Shown here: positions 37,101-46,404 of the stretch, piece after piece
Position numbering within the stretch: the stretch's first letter is position 1
Layout: each line of letters begins with the position of its first letter
NCBI GenBank assembly: GCA_030544215.1
Contig: JARZZO010000009.1
Span: 54,989,129-55,053,128, forward strand
Direction: 5' to 3'
From: Zantedeschia hybrid cultivar
Lineage: Eukaryota > Streptophyta > Magnoliopsida > Alismatales > Araceae
DNA: 64,000 nucleotides
Translations under genes and position numbers: made by a program
Notes under the pieces: generated by a model
What the model saw: the letters and a program-made list of their open reading frames with translations, nothing else
What the model was told of the DNA's origin: nothing
The model's database searches: none

Positions 37101-37107
37101 TTATATA
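37101..37107 (-). promoter_or_regulatory. Candidate TATA box for B1 antisense gene 1
   Basis: The minus strand reads CTATATAAACACC about 135 bp upstream of the ATG at 36966, a normal plant promoter distance. It suggests the antisense gene has its own promoter inside the element. Confidence 0.45.
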
Positions 37108-38211
37108 GAAGGAATTGCAATCTTAGGAAGACTTTTCCGGATTGGAAAAGGGATGAGCATTGGAAGAGTTGGGATCCGAGCAGAGAACAACCAGAAATCT
37201 GTTTCTGCGACTGAAAAGGCGTTGTGGACAAGCGACGCATTTCTGGCAGTTAAAGGGCGTCGGCTTGACACGACGCGTTTCAAGCTTTCTGTCATTTTCC
37301 TGAAATTCCATATTTTGATGCTTAATGAAATGCTTGTTTGAAGTTACTGATGAAAATTTTGAGTGCAGGAAATTAAGGAAAACCCAAATGAAGGTAGAAA
37401 TATCAAGAAGATCCCATTGTGGGAGTTTATAAGTCCCGACCGTGGCTAAAAGACGGTTATTTCTACCCTTGTATTATTCCATGTAACTAGAGAATTCTTA
37501 ATTGCATAGATAGGCCGTTGGATTGTTAATTAGTGAGGATGATGGTTCAACTTTTGTAAAACGGTGCGTGGATAAACGAGCTTCAGCTTAGCACTGAATT
37601 ACAAGAATTGGTATCTTGACTCATTAATGACAATTTGACAATACTATCCTTGATTAATTTATATTTTATTTGACTTTATATTTTTCTTTTAGCCCAGCAT
37701 GCATCATATAGGACTTTGAAATCACTGTGATAAGAATTAATTATTGATTAAGTTTCAGACCATTGATCAAATAACTCCAACATGATATGAAATATTCCAT
37801 TCTGAATTGAGTATCTTGATTATCTTTGAGGTTCGCTTGAAGATATCATTAGAATTCTATCATTTCTTGGATTCTTTATCTAATATTTCTTGTTTTCTTT
37901 TAAGATCCATCATAGTTGCAGCACGTCCACATTGGCTGGCAAACGCTCCCTGTGATGAAACCTACAATGTCTACGACCTGGGGTACTTCCCACTACGTGG
38001 AGGTTGATCGACTTTACTTTATTTGCTTGTCTACCTCATCCAGACATGATTGATTCCATTAATCTCTTTGAGCTATTTTCATCGATGATCTTGAGAAAAA
38101 TTTTAATTATGTGATGTTGAGAGCGTGTCTCATCACACCTTGGCATCACCTTTTCAGTACATTCCATTTCATTTCACTCCCTTGCAAAGACGATGCCAAG
38201 GTTAGGCAGCT
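37108..38211. other. B1 3' untranslated region before the 3' LTR
   Basis: AT-rich, no gene. Two dyads lie at 37218-37239 and 37256-37277. The final bases AAGGTTAGGCAGC before the LTR are the likely priming site for plus-strand DNA; B2 has AAGGTGAGGCAAC at the same place. Confidence 0.6.
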
Positions 38212-39576
38212 GTAGACACGCTAATTTTGATATCATTTTGAGTAAATTTCATATCATATAATAATGCCTCAGAATGGTCTGATATTTAATCATTGGTTAA
38301 TTTTTATTGATCTTTTTAAGTTAATTATCTGAATAGTGTTGGGTCAGACATATATGATTTAAGTTAATTAATTAAACTGATTTTAACTCAAATTTCAGTT
38401 AAAATATGAAGAAGTCTAAAAGACGTCGACATGTGTGGACGCCGTTTAGAGTTTATTATTATTTTGATGTTTAATTTTGAATTTTAATTAATTGATTAAT
38501 TAGCTAAAAGACGTCTGCCAGGCACGACGTGTTTTAGGTTTCCTAAATTGTTTCTACTTCTCTTCCGGATGTTTATCCTTATCTTAATTAATATAAAAGG
38601 CGTCTATCATGGGCGACGCTTTTTATCTAATTATAGATAAAGATAAACTTTTCCCAGATGTTTATCTTTATCTTAATCAATCGGAAAGGCGTCTTTATTG
38701 AGCGACGCGTTTTAGATAATTACAGATAAAGATGAATTAATCAGTATTTATTTGTTGGTTAAGATGGATAAATCTCAAAATTTCTTCGTGTAAATTCGCG
38801 GACGCAGAAGAAGTCTATAAATACCCTGCCTCTTGAATGGGTGACAGAGTTAGTGATCGAAGTGATTGAAGTGATATCAAAGTGATAATTGATTGAAGAT
38901 CGAAGCGACGACGTCCAAACGCTGAAGTGCTGCTGTTTCCAGAAGTCGGCGTCCAGTCTTCATCCTTCTTCATCCAATCAAGACCAAGGCTTTCCAGGAG
39001 CCATCCATCATTAAACTTTCAATTCAATTTCTGCATTCCTTTTTACATTTTCACTCCATTAATCTTACATTCTTCATCATCACTCCATGCAACACACACA
39101 ACACTAGCATCATTTTCAAAACCAATTTAAAGGAGTTTCAAAGACCATCCCAACAAGTGAGTTCTCATGTTCAGTTGCATGTTTAAAACTTTGTTTAGAA
39201 TGGATACTACTTTTGCCTAAGTTCTCATTGTTTTGTTATTTCTTTTCTATTTCTTGCAAGATACGAAGAAGAATCAAGGGGAGGAAATCAACAAGCAAAC
39301 AACAAAGACTCTGGACGATCCTCAACTTCAACAGCAATCAAAGCAAGAACAAAGACAAGAAAGGGCTCTCTTTTTTCAGCCGGCTGAAGGAGGGGAACCA
39401 AGAGCTCAACAATCTCCCACGTCCAAACAGGTAGGCGATCAAACTCTTTCTTTTGGAACCTTTACGTCAAAAGTTTCTGGCGATCACTTCACTTAGTTTC
39501 TTTTAATAGGTTTTATCTTGCATTTAAACAACATAGATTTTTCATGATAATCACACACTCATTTTAAGCACTCACA
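38212..39576 (+). repeat. B1 3' LTR (1365 bp)
   Basis: Aligned end to end with the 5' LTR, with the same TATA box and the same four dyads (38422, 38510, 38599, 38688). It ends CTCACA at the duplicated AGGGG. In the fourth dyad the left arm differs from the 5' LTR copy (GGCGTC instead of GACGTC) and the right arm also changed (GACGCG instead of GACGCA). Confidence 0.95.
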
Positions 39577-39581
39577 AGGGG

Positions 39582-40734
39582 TACATGTTGTGTTTTCACC
39601 TATGGCTGGGGGAAGCAGAACCACCTAGAGCCAGTCGGGCCGAAGTAGCTAGCGCGCTATCCGAGGGGTTACTATTTGGTCTCAGCGGGTCGGTGCTTTC
39701 CTAGTTTGTTGTGGCAGCTTCCGGCGTGTTTCTTACTGTGGAGCCGGGTGTGGTGCTGCTGGAGTTTTACCCTTTCGCCACTGGGCCAGATGTAACCTGA
39801 GATATCGTGGTTACGAGTGGTACCCTTCACCCTTTGGCCTGATGTGACCCGGAGGTTAAGGTTGCGGGTAGTCCCTATAGCTTCGGCTTGAGGGTGGTTT
39901 TGCCGGTCCCCAAGGTCCTTTTGAAGTGCCGAGGCCTGGCGTTGAGGGAAGTCCGGTCGATAAGACAGTAGTCTAGACTGCTTGTGTGAACACGTAACCG
40001 GGCGGTGGTGGTTCACTGGTCCCAATTAGTCCTAGTTTGACTCACTGCCTCACCCTACGGTGCCTGGAACACCGTAGGGGTGGACAGACGTGGGCGTTGG
40101 TGGTGTTGTGAGGCGACGTTTGTACGCGGTCGACAGTGTGGTTTGATCGTTTAGCCGGATCCTTGGTTACGAATTATGGTATTGAGTTGGGTTACTTAAC
40201 TACTTAAAACTGTGCCTGTTGCATTACTAATACGTATGTTTCATATCAGGTTTTGGGAGCTGTGTTTACTGCTTTACTTAATTGCCTTCATTTTGTACTA
40301 TTATACTTGTGGGTGTGTGTGTGGGAGGCGGGGATCGGATTATCCCTAGTGAGCCCAATTCTGGTGTGGCTCACTCCCTGCGGTTTCAAGTGTGGACTTC
40401 TTGGCGAGTGGAAGCGTGTGGTGTTCTTCTTGGTGTGCGGACTAGCAGCTATCTCAGTTCCGGGGTATGCCCCGATGTTTTTGTACTTTGCTTCTGCCTG
40501 TACTTATTTAATTCTTTGGACCATGTGTTTATTGTTGGACTGTGTACGGACATTATTAATGTCCTTCCTGTGCACTTGTATTTTCCTTGAAGTCCGTGTG
40601 ATTGTTATATTTAGCCTTGTTTAACGCTTACTCCTCCAGATGTGTTGTGTGAGATCCATGTGTGAACCCGTAGATAATGATCTGATACCTATTTAGTAAT
40701 CGGGTTTCCGATTATAGGGTGGCGGGTCGTTATA
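39582..40734 (+). repeat. A1 LTR 1, right part
   Basis: It resumes exactly where 20790 stopped and ends GGGTCGTTATA; the other two A1 LTRs end TTGCA and TTACA, so the expected terminal CA has probably mutated here. Contains no supported gene. Confidence 0.9.
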
Positions 40735-40736
40735 GA

Positions 40737-40748
40737 TGGTATCAGAGC
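40737..40748 (+). promoter_or_regulatory. A1 primer-binding site 1 (initiator tRNA-Met)
   Basis: TGGTATCAGAGC two bases after the LTR end is the canonical complement of initiator tRNA-Met. Identical sites lie at 44969-44980 and, in A2, at 50784-50795. Confidence 0.92.
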
Positions 40749-40887
40749 TCAGTTTGGTCGAGTATGTGGCAAACTAGGTTAGATATCATAGTCCAACAAT
40801 AAGTACGAGTCTGTACGGGCGATGGCTGCTGGTATAAATTAATAGGTTTGATGTACTTGTTTCGATTTTTGTGTTCGTGGAGTAGTG

Positions 40888-41928
40888 ATGGCGTCGAAGA
40901 GGAGAGTTCCGTTGGCTCGTAGTATGGGAGCAGACGATGGTAGTTCAGGGGCAGAAGGACATAATGTGGATCGTTTCATGGAAGCTATGATTGGGGCAAT
41001 GTCTAGATACCAACAGGGAGATGGTGGTGAGGGATCTAATTCCCGAGGTAGTCAGTCCACGGTGATGGAGCGGTTCTTGAAGTTGAAGACCCCTTCTTTC
41101 ATGGGTCAACCAGCCCCAGACGAGGCAGCTCATTGGATTAAGGAAGTGGAGAAGGCATTTGATGTTCTTGAATGTGCTGAGAATGACAAGACTTTATTGG
41201 CAACCTACTTGTTGAAAGACGATGCTTATGATTGGTGGGTTACCATCAAGAGAATGATATTTTCTAATAGGTCTTTGAGAGAGATTCCTTGGGAGGTATT
41301 TGTGAGAGAGTTTAGTGGACAGTACTTTCCGAGGCAGATTTGTAAGGCCAAGGAAAGGGAGTTTATAGAATTGGTGCAGAATGATGTGTCAGTTCTAGAA
41401 TATCAGATGAAGTTTGTGGCTCTTGGAAGATTCGTTCCACACATATATGAGCATGAGGAACGTCGAACAGGGAGATTTGTGGATGGACTCCGGTATGATC
41501 TGAGGGCAATGGTGGCATCTCATTGTTGTAGAGATCTTGCATCAGCAGTTCGGTGCGCAGTTGCGGTGGAGACTCAGTTCCAACAAATGGCGAATGAGTT
41601 GGAGCGGTCAGCAGGAGGGAAGCAACAAGGCAAGAACAAATCCGCGGTCTTTTCGTTAGACGGTTCGAGTTCCTTTGGGTTCGGGTTCCAAGGGATGCTT
41701 TGTGACGAGGATGAGGACGGTTCTGTTCATCAGATGCAGACTGTGGCTAGCAGACAACAAGAAACGAGACAGGATGCGGTGGATTATTGTCCCTATTGTG
41801 GTAGGCATCATGGCAATCGGATATGTCCATTGGTCACTAGTAGCTGTTTTGGCTGTGGTAGGAAGGGACATCTTGTGAGGAACTGTCCCCAGAAGAATAA
41901 GACAGGTCAGGAGCTGAGTGGTCAGTAG
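40888..41928 (+). CDS. A1 Gag copy 1 (intact, 346 aa)
   Basis: The only complete gag of the A family here. Start is the ATG at 40888, the homologous codon in all three copies. Gag core: HWIKEVEKAFDVLEC, YLLKDDAYDWWVTIK, FSGQYFPRQI, EYQMKFVALGRFVPHI. The CCHC knuckle CFGCGRKGHLVRNC lies near 41842-41883, with a preceding Cys/His pair. The family resembles Tekay/Del-type chromovirus Gag by LTR size, tRNA-Met priming and the GGACGAAATTC motif near the 3' end. Gag ends at a stop with no pol after it: 391 bp of non-coding sequence leads to the polypurine tract. The intact frame suggests this protein could still be made. Confidence 0.88.
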   Translation: MASKRRVPLARSMGADDGSSGAEGHNVDRFMEAMIGAMSRYQQGDGGEGSNSRGSQSTVMERFLKLKTPSFMGQPAPDEAAHWIKEVEKAFDVLECAENDKTLLATYLLKDDAYDWWVTIKRMIFSNRSLREIPWEVFVREFSGQYFPRQICKAKEREFIELVQNDVSVLEYQMKFVALGRFVPHIYEHEERRTGRFVDGLRYDLRAMVASHCCRDLASAVRCAVAVETQFQQMANELERSAGGKQQGKNKSAVFSLDGSSSFGFGFQGMLCDEDEDGSVHQMQTVASRQQETRQDAVDYCPYCGRHHGNRICPLVTSSCFGCGRKGHLVRNCPQKNKTGQELSGQ

Positions 41929-42306
41929 AAGCCCGGGACCTAGAGTGGTGTTGTGTGTTCTCTTAGTAGAGGTCCGAGATGCTGGGCTAGATGAACACTT
42001 TTACCTTGTTATATTAGGTAGTAGTTGTGAACTCTTATGGCACTTTTTATGTATTTTGGACATGGTGGAGAATCAGTTTTGTAATATGTGCCTCGTAAGG
42101 TTAATGTATGGTTATTTCGGTCTATCAGTTTTGGCAGAATCGTGGAACATAGTTAACTTAGTGTTGATTTGATTGACCGGTTATACGGAGCCCCGTGTAA
42201 GAGTGTGATCAGTGAGGATGATTGATGTGATCCGTGTTGCCGGCGTGGAATTGTTGTCTGTAGTTATCGTTTGAGCGGTTGCAATTTCAAGGACGAAATT
42301 CTTTTT

Positions 42307-42319
42307 AAGGGGGGGAGTA
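42307..42319 (+). promoter_or_regulatory. A1 polypurine tract 1
   Basis: AAGGGGGGGAGTA directly before the LTR start TGTAAGG; priming site for plus-strand DNA. Equivalent tracts are 46392-46404 and, in A2, 52376-52388. Confidence 0.88.
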
Positions 42320-44966
42320 TGTAAGGATTCAGGATTTGGGTTCAGTTATCGGGTCGGTTTCGGGCCGGACCCCTTGGTTTGGGCCCTGATGAGTCTAGGG
42401 TGTGCCTCCTAAACGACGTCTAGGGTGCATGATGCCTTTCGAATGGCGTCTTGCTGTGTGGACGCCATTTAGCTGGGTTGCTGTTGTGCCACATGGGTGC
42501 CACGTGGGCTGGCTTCGGACCGCGAGAGTATGGCCCTGGTCTTGTCGTCTGAATGGCGTCCTTGATGGACGACGCCATTCAGAGTACGACCCTGGTTTGT
42601 CAGAGCACGGCCCGTCATGTCAGCTGATAGGCATCTGTCTCGCACGATGCGTTTTAACCTGTTTCAGTTTGACCCCGAGAGCCTTCCCTCCTTTCTCTCA
42701 TTCTCTCCTTCTCACTCTCTCTCTTCCTCTCTCCGACCCCCTCCAATCCCTCCTTCCCTTTCACTTCCCTTTCTTCCTCTTCCACCACTCCAACACCTCT
42801 CCACCTATCACCACTACCACCACCACTTCCTCTGCGGCACTTCATTCTCCGAGTGGCGGCCGACGTCCCGGCGGAGTGACGGCGTCCTCGGCGGTACCGG
42901 CGGCGGTTTGCGGTGCGGTGGTTCGGCGGCACGGAGCCAGGAGGAGTTCAAGTAACCGGTAGGGGGACGAACCTTGCATATAATGTGGTTGTTTCATCCA
43001 TGTTTCCCACTTTAAAGCATGATACGCGTATGGGGTTTTGGGAAGAATGAGCATGTTAAGGGGTTTTTAAGGAAAATGGTCGTTTTTATGAAATGGGGAT
43101 TAGTGGGTTTCACGTGGTGAATTGGTTTCCCCTCTTCATTTCCTACTCTTGGGTATTTCTGGGGTAATCTTGGGGTAAGGGAACCCTCGGGTTGAGCTGC
43201 AGGAACCGGGTTTCTGGCTCTAAATGACGTCGTGCTCGGACGGCGCCATTTAAAATGGTGACGGGCCAGCACGACGCCATTTAGGCAGAATTGTCCCAGA
43301 AGCGGTTTATGTTAGAATAGAGTTCTGTGTTGAATGGCGTCCAGGGACAGCGACGCCTTTCAAAAGACGGCTTCCCAGGACGACGCGTTTTAATTGAAAT
43401 CACCCCGTAGTCTGTCTCTGCTTCTGTCGCTAACAGGCGACTAGGGACAACGACGCGTTTTCAAAGATGACGACTAGACACGACGCATTTTAGGCCATAT
43501 TCTGAGGCCGAGTTTATATGAACCAGTTTAGGATGCTTGAATGGCGTCGGCCACGGGCGATGCGATTCAAGACAGAATCACACTAACTCATGATATTAAT
43601 ATGTGCTTACACTGTTAGATAGTTCAATCAAGTGCATGCTTTAAATCATACATCGAGGCCGAGGATTTCTGTATGATCGGGATCGCATCGTGTGTGCTTG
43701 TGGTTATACGATTGTGGAGCTGGAACAATTGTGGTTTGCGTTTGTCACCTTGTGCCGATGTGGGAGGGCCATGGTGTCTGTGTGGCATTATTGCCGTACC
43801 GGTGTGGGAGGGGTACATGTTGTGTTTTCATCTATGGCTGGGGGAAGCAGAACTACCTAGAGCCAGTCAGGCCGGAGTAGCCAGCGCGCTATCCGAGGGG
43901 TTACTGTTTGGTCTCAGCGGGTCGGTGCTTTCCTAGTTTGTCGTGGTAGCTTCCGACGTGTTTCTTATTGTGGAGCCAAGTGTGGTTCTGTTGGAGTTTT
44001 ACCCTTTCGCCACTGGGCCTGATGTAACCAGAGATATCGAGGTTACGAGTGGTACCCTTCGCCCTTTGGACTGACGTGACCCGGGAGGTTAAGGTTGCGG
44101 GTAGTCCCTATAGCTTCGGCTTGAGAGGGGTTTCCCCGGTCCCCAGGACCCTCTTGAAGCACCGAGGCCGGGCGTTGAGGGAATTCCGGTCGATAGGACA
44201 GTAGTCTAGACTGCTTGTATGCACACTTAACTGGGCGGTGGTGGTTTACTGGTCCCAGTTAGTCCTAGTTTGACTCACTGCCTCACCCTACGGTGCCCGG
44301 AATACCGTAGGGGTGGACAGGCGTGGGCGTTGGTGGTGTTGTGAGGCGACGTTTGTACGTGGTCGACAGTGTGGTTTGATCGTTTAGCCGGATCCTTGGT
44401 TACGAATTATGGTATTGAGTTGGGTTACTTAACTGCTTAGAACTGTGCCTGTTGCATTACTAATACGTATGTTTCATATCAAGTTTTGGGAGCTGTGTTT
44501 ACTGCTTTACTTAATTGCCTTCATTTTGTACTATTATGCTTGTGGGTGTGTGTGTGGGAGGCGGGGATTGGATGATCCCTACTGAGCCCAATTCTGGTGT
44601 GGCTTACTCCCTGCGGTTTCAGGTGTGGACTTCTTGGCGAGTGGCGGCGTGTGGTGTTTTCTTGGTGTGCGGACCAGCAGCTATCTCAGTTTTGGGGTAT
44701 GCCCCGTTGTTGTTGTACTTTGCTTCTGCCTGTACTTATTTAATTCTTTGGACCATGTAATTATTGTTGGACTGTGTACGGACATTATTAATTTCCTTCC
44801 TGCGCAATTGTATTTTCCTTGGAGTCCGTGTGATTGTTATATTTAGCCTTGTTTAACGCTTACTCCTCCAGATTTGTTGTATGAGATCCGGGTGTGAACC
44901 CGTAGATAATGATCCGATACCTATTTAGTAATCGGGTTTCCGATTATAGGGTGGCGGGTCGTTGCA
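42320..44966 (+). repeat. A1 LTR 2 (2647 bp)
   Basis: Complete LTR bounded by polypurine tract and primer-binding site, serving both as 3' end of the first unit and 5' end of the second. It carries the dyads of LTR 1 and a CT-rich tract at 42680-42800. Reading frames across the CT-rich tract are low-complexity artefacts. Confidence 0.92.
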
Positions 44967-44968
44967 GA

Positions 44969-44980
44969 TGGTATCAGAGC
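44969..44980 (+). promoter_or_regulatory. A1 primer-binding site 2 (initiator tRNA-Met)
   Basis: TGGTATCAGAGC, two bases after LTR 2, followed by the same TCAGTCTGGTCGAG context as in A2. Confidence 0.92.
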
Positions 44981-45119
44981 TCAGTCTGGTCGAGTATGTG
45001 GTAAACTAGGTTAGATATCATAGTCCAATAATAAGTACGAGTCTGTACGGGCGATGGCTGCTGGTATAGATTAATAGGTTTGACGTGCTTGTTTCGGTTT
45101 TTGTGTTCGTGGAGTAGTG

Positions 45120-46013
45120 ATGGCGTCGAAGAGGAGAGTTCCGTTGGCTCGTAGTATGGGAGCAGACGATGGTAGTTCGGGGACAGAAGGACATAATGTG
45201 GATCGTTTCATGGAAGCTATGATTGGGGCAATGTCTAGATACCAACAGGGAGATGGTGGTGAGGGATCCAATTCCCGAGGTAGTCAGTCCTCGGTGATGG
45301 AGAGGTTCTTGAAGTTGAAGACCCCTTCTTTCACGGGTCAACGAGTCCCAGACGCGGCAGCTCATTGGATTAAGGAAGTGGAGAAGGCATTTGATGTTCT
45401 TGAATGTGCTGAGAATGACAAGACTTTGTTGGCAACCTACTTGTTGAAAGACGATGCTTATGATTGGTGGGTTACCATCAAGAGAATGATGTTTTCAGAT
45501 AGGTCCTTGAGAGAGATTCGTTCCGCACATATCTGAGCAAGAGGAACGTCGGACAGAGAGATTTGGGGATGGACTTCGGTATGATCTGAGGGCAATGGTG
45601 GCATCTCATTGTTGTAGAGATCTTGCATCACCAGTTCGGTGCGCAGCAGCGGTGGAGACTCAGTTCCAACAAATGGCGAATGAGTTGGAGCGGTCAGCAG
45701 GAAGGAAGCAACAAGGCAAGAACAAATCAACGGTCTTTTTGTCAGACGGTTCGAGTTCCTTTGGGTTCGGGTTCCAAGGGATGCTTTGTGACGAGGATGA
45801 AGACGATTCGGTTCATCAGATGTAGACTGTGGCTAGCAGACAGTAGGAAGCGAGACAGGATGCGGTGGATTATTGTACCCGTTGTGGTAGGCATCATGGC
45901 AATCGGATATATCCATTGGTTACTGGTAGCTGTTTTGGCTGTAGTAGGAAGGGACATCTTGTGAGGAACTGTCCCCAGAAGAATAAGACTGGTCAGGAGC
46001 CGAGTGGTCAGTA
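45120..46013 (+). pseudogene. A1 Gag copy 2 (146-bp deletion, stops)
   Basis: Nearly the same as gag copy 1 from the ATG (45120) to about codon 134. Then 146 bp present in copy 1 (41282-41427) are missing, and the joint carries AGATTC, which flanks the missing segment in copy 1. The loss shifts the frame, and translation would stop at 45536. Homology goes on in another frame with two TAG stops near 45824 and 45845, both at Gln positions in copy 1. The first Cys of the knuckle pair survives (CFGC), but GCTGTG became GCTGTA, changing the second Cys codon. Confidence 0.9.
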
Positions 46014-46391
46014 GAAGCCCGAGACCTAGAGTGGTGTTGTGTGTTCTCTTAGTAGAGGTCCGAGATGCTGGGCTAGATGAACACTTTTACCTTGTCTTAA
46101 TAGGTAGTAGTTGTGAACTCTTATGCACTTTTTATGTATTTTGGACATGGTGGAGAATCAGTTTTGTAATATGTTCCTCGTAAGGTTAATGTATGGATAT
46201 TTCGGTCTATTAGTTTTGGCAGAATCGTAGAACATAGTTCACTTAGTGTTGATTTGATTGACTGGTTATACGGAGCCCCGTGTAAGAGTGTAATCAGTGA
46301 GGATGATTGATGTGATCCGTGTTACCAGCGTGGAATTGTTATCTGTGGTTATCGTTTGAGCGGTTGCAATTTCGAGGACGATATTCTTTTT

Positions 46392-46404
46392 AAGGGGGGT
46401 AGTA
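46392..46404 (+). promoter_or_regulatory. A1 polypurine tract 2
   Basis: AAGGGGGGTAGTA before LTR 3; one purine-to-T change relative to tract 1. Confidence 0.85.

Larger units (their letters stand above)
20791..39576 (+). mobile_element. B1: Tat-like Ty3/gypsy element with antisense genes, integrase-deleted
   Basis: Full-length insertion: LTRs 20791-22154 and 38212-39576 (TGTAGACACG ... CTCACA), target duplication AGGGG at 20786-20790 and 39577-39581. Sense order: primer-binding site, gag, protease, G-patch, reverse transcriptase, RNase H, second RNase H, integrase remnant. Two antisense spliced genes lie between pol and the 3' LTR. I count about 15 differences between the two LTRs in their first ~450 bp, so the insertion is not recent. 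B2 is a second copy on the other strand. Confidence 0.93.

Noticed and set aside
40253..40624. Hydrophobic open frame of about 120 codons before gag copy 1, with relatives before copies 2 and in LTR 3
   Set aside because: It lies wholly inside the LTR, is broken at different points in each LTR, and resembles no family.
42402..42962. Open frame of about 186 codons in A1 LTR 2, repeated at 19378-19938 and partly at 46634-47068
   Set aside because: It lies across the CT-rich tract of an LTR with no domain; its recurrence follows from the LTR being repeated, and the third copy is broken by ordinary LTR changes.
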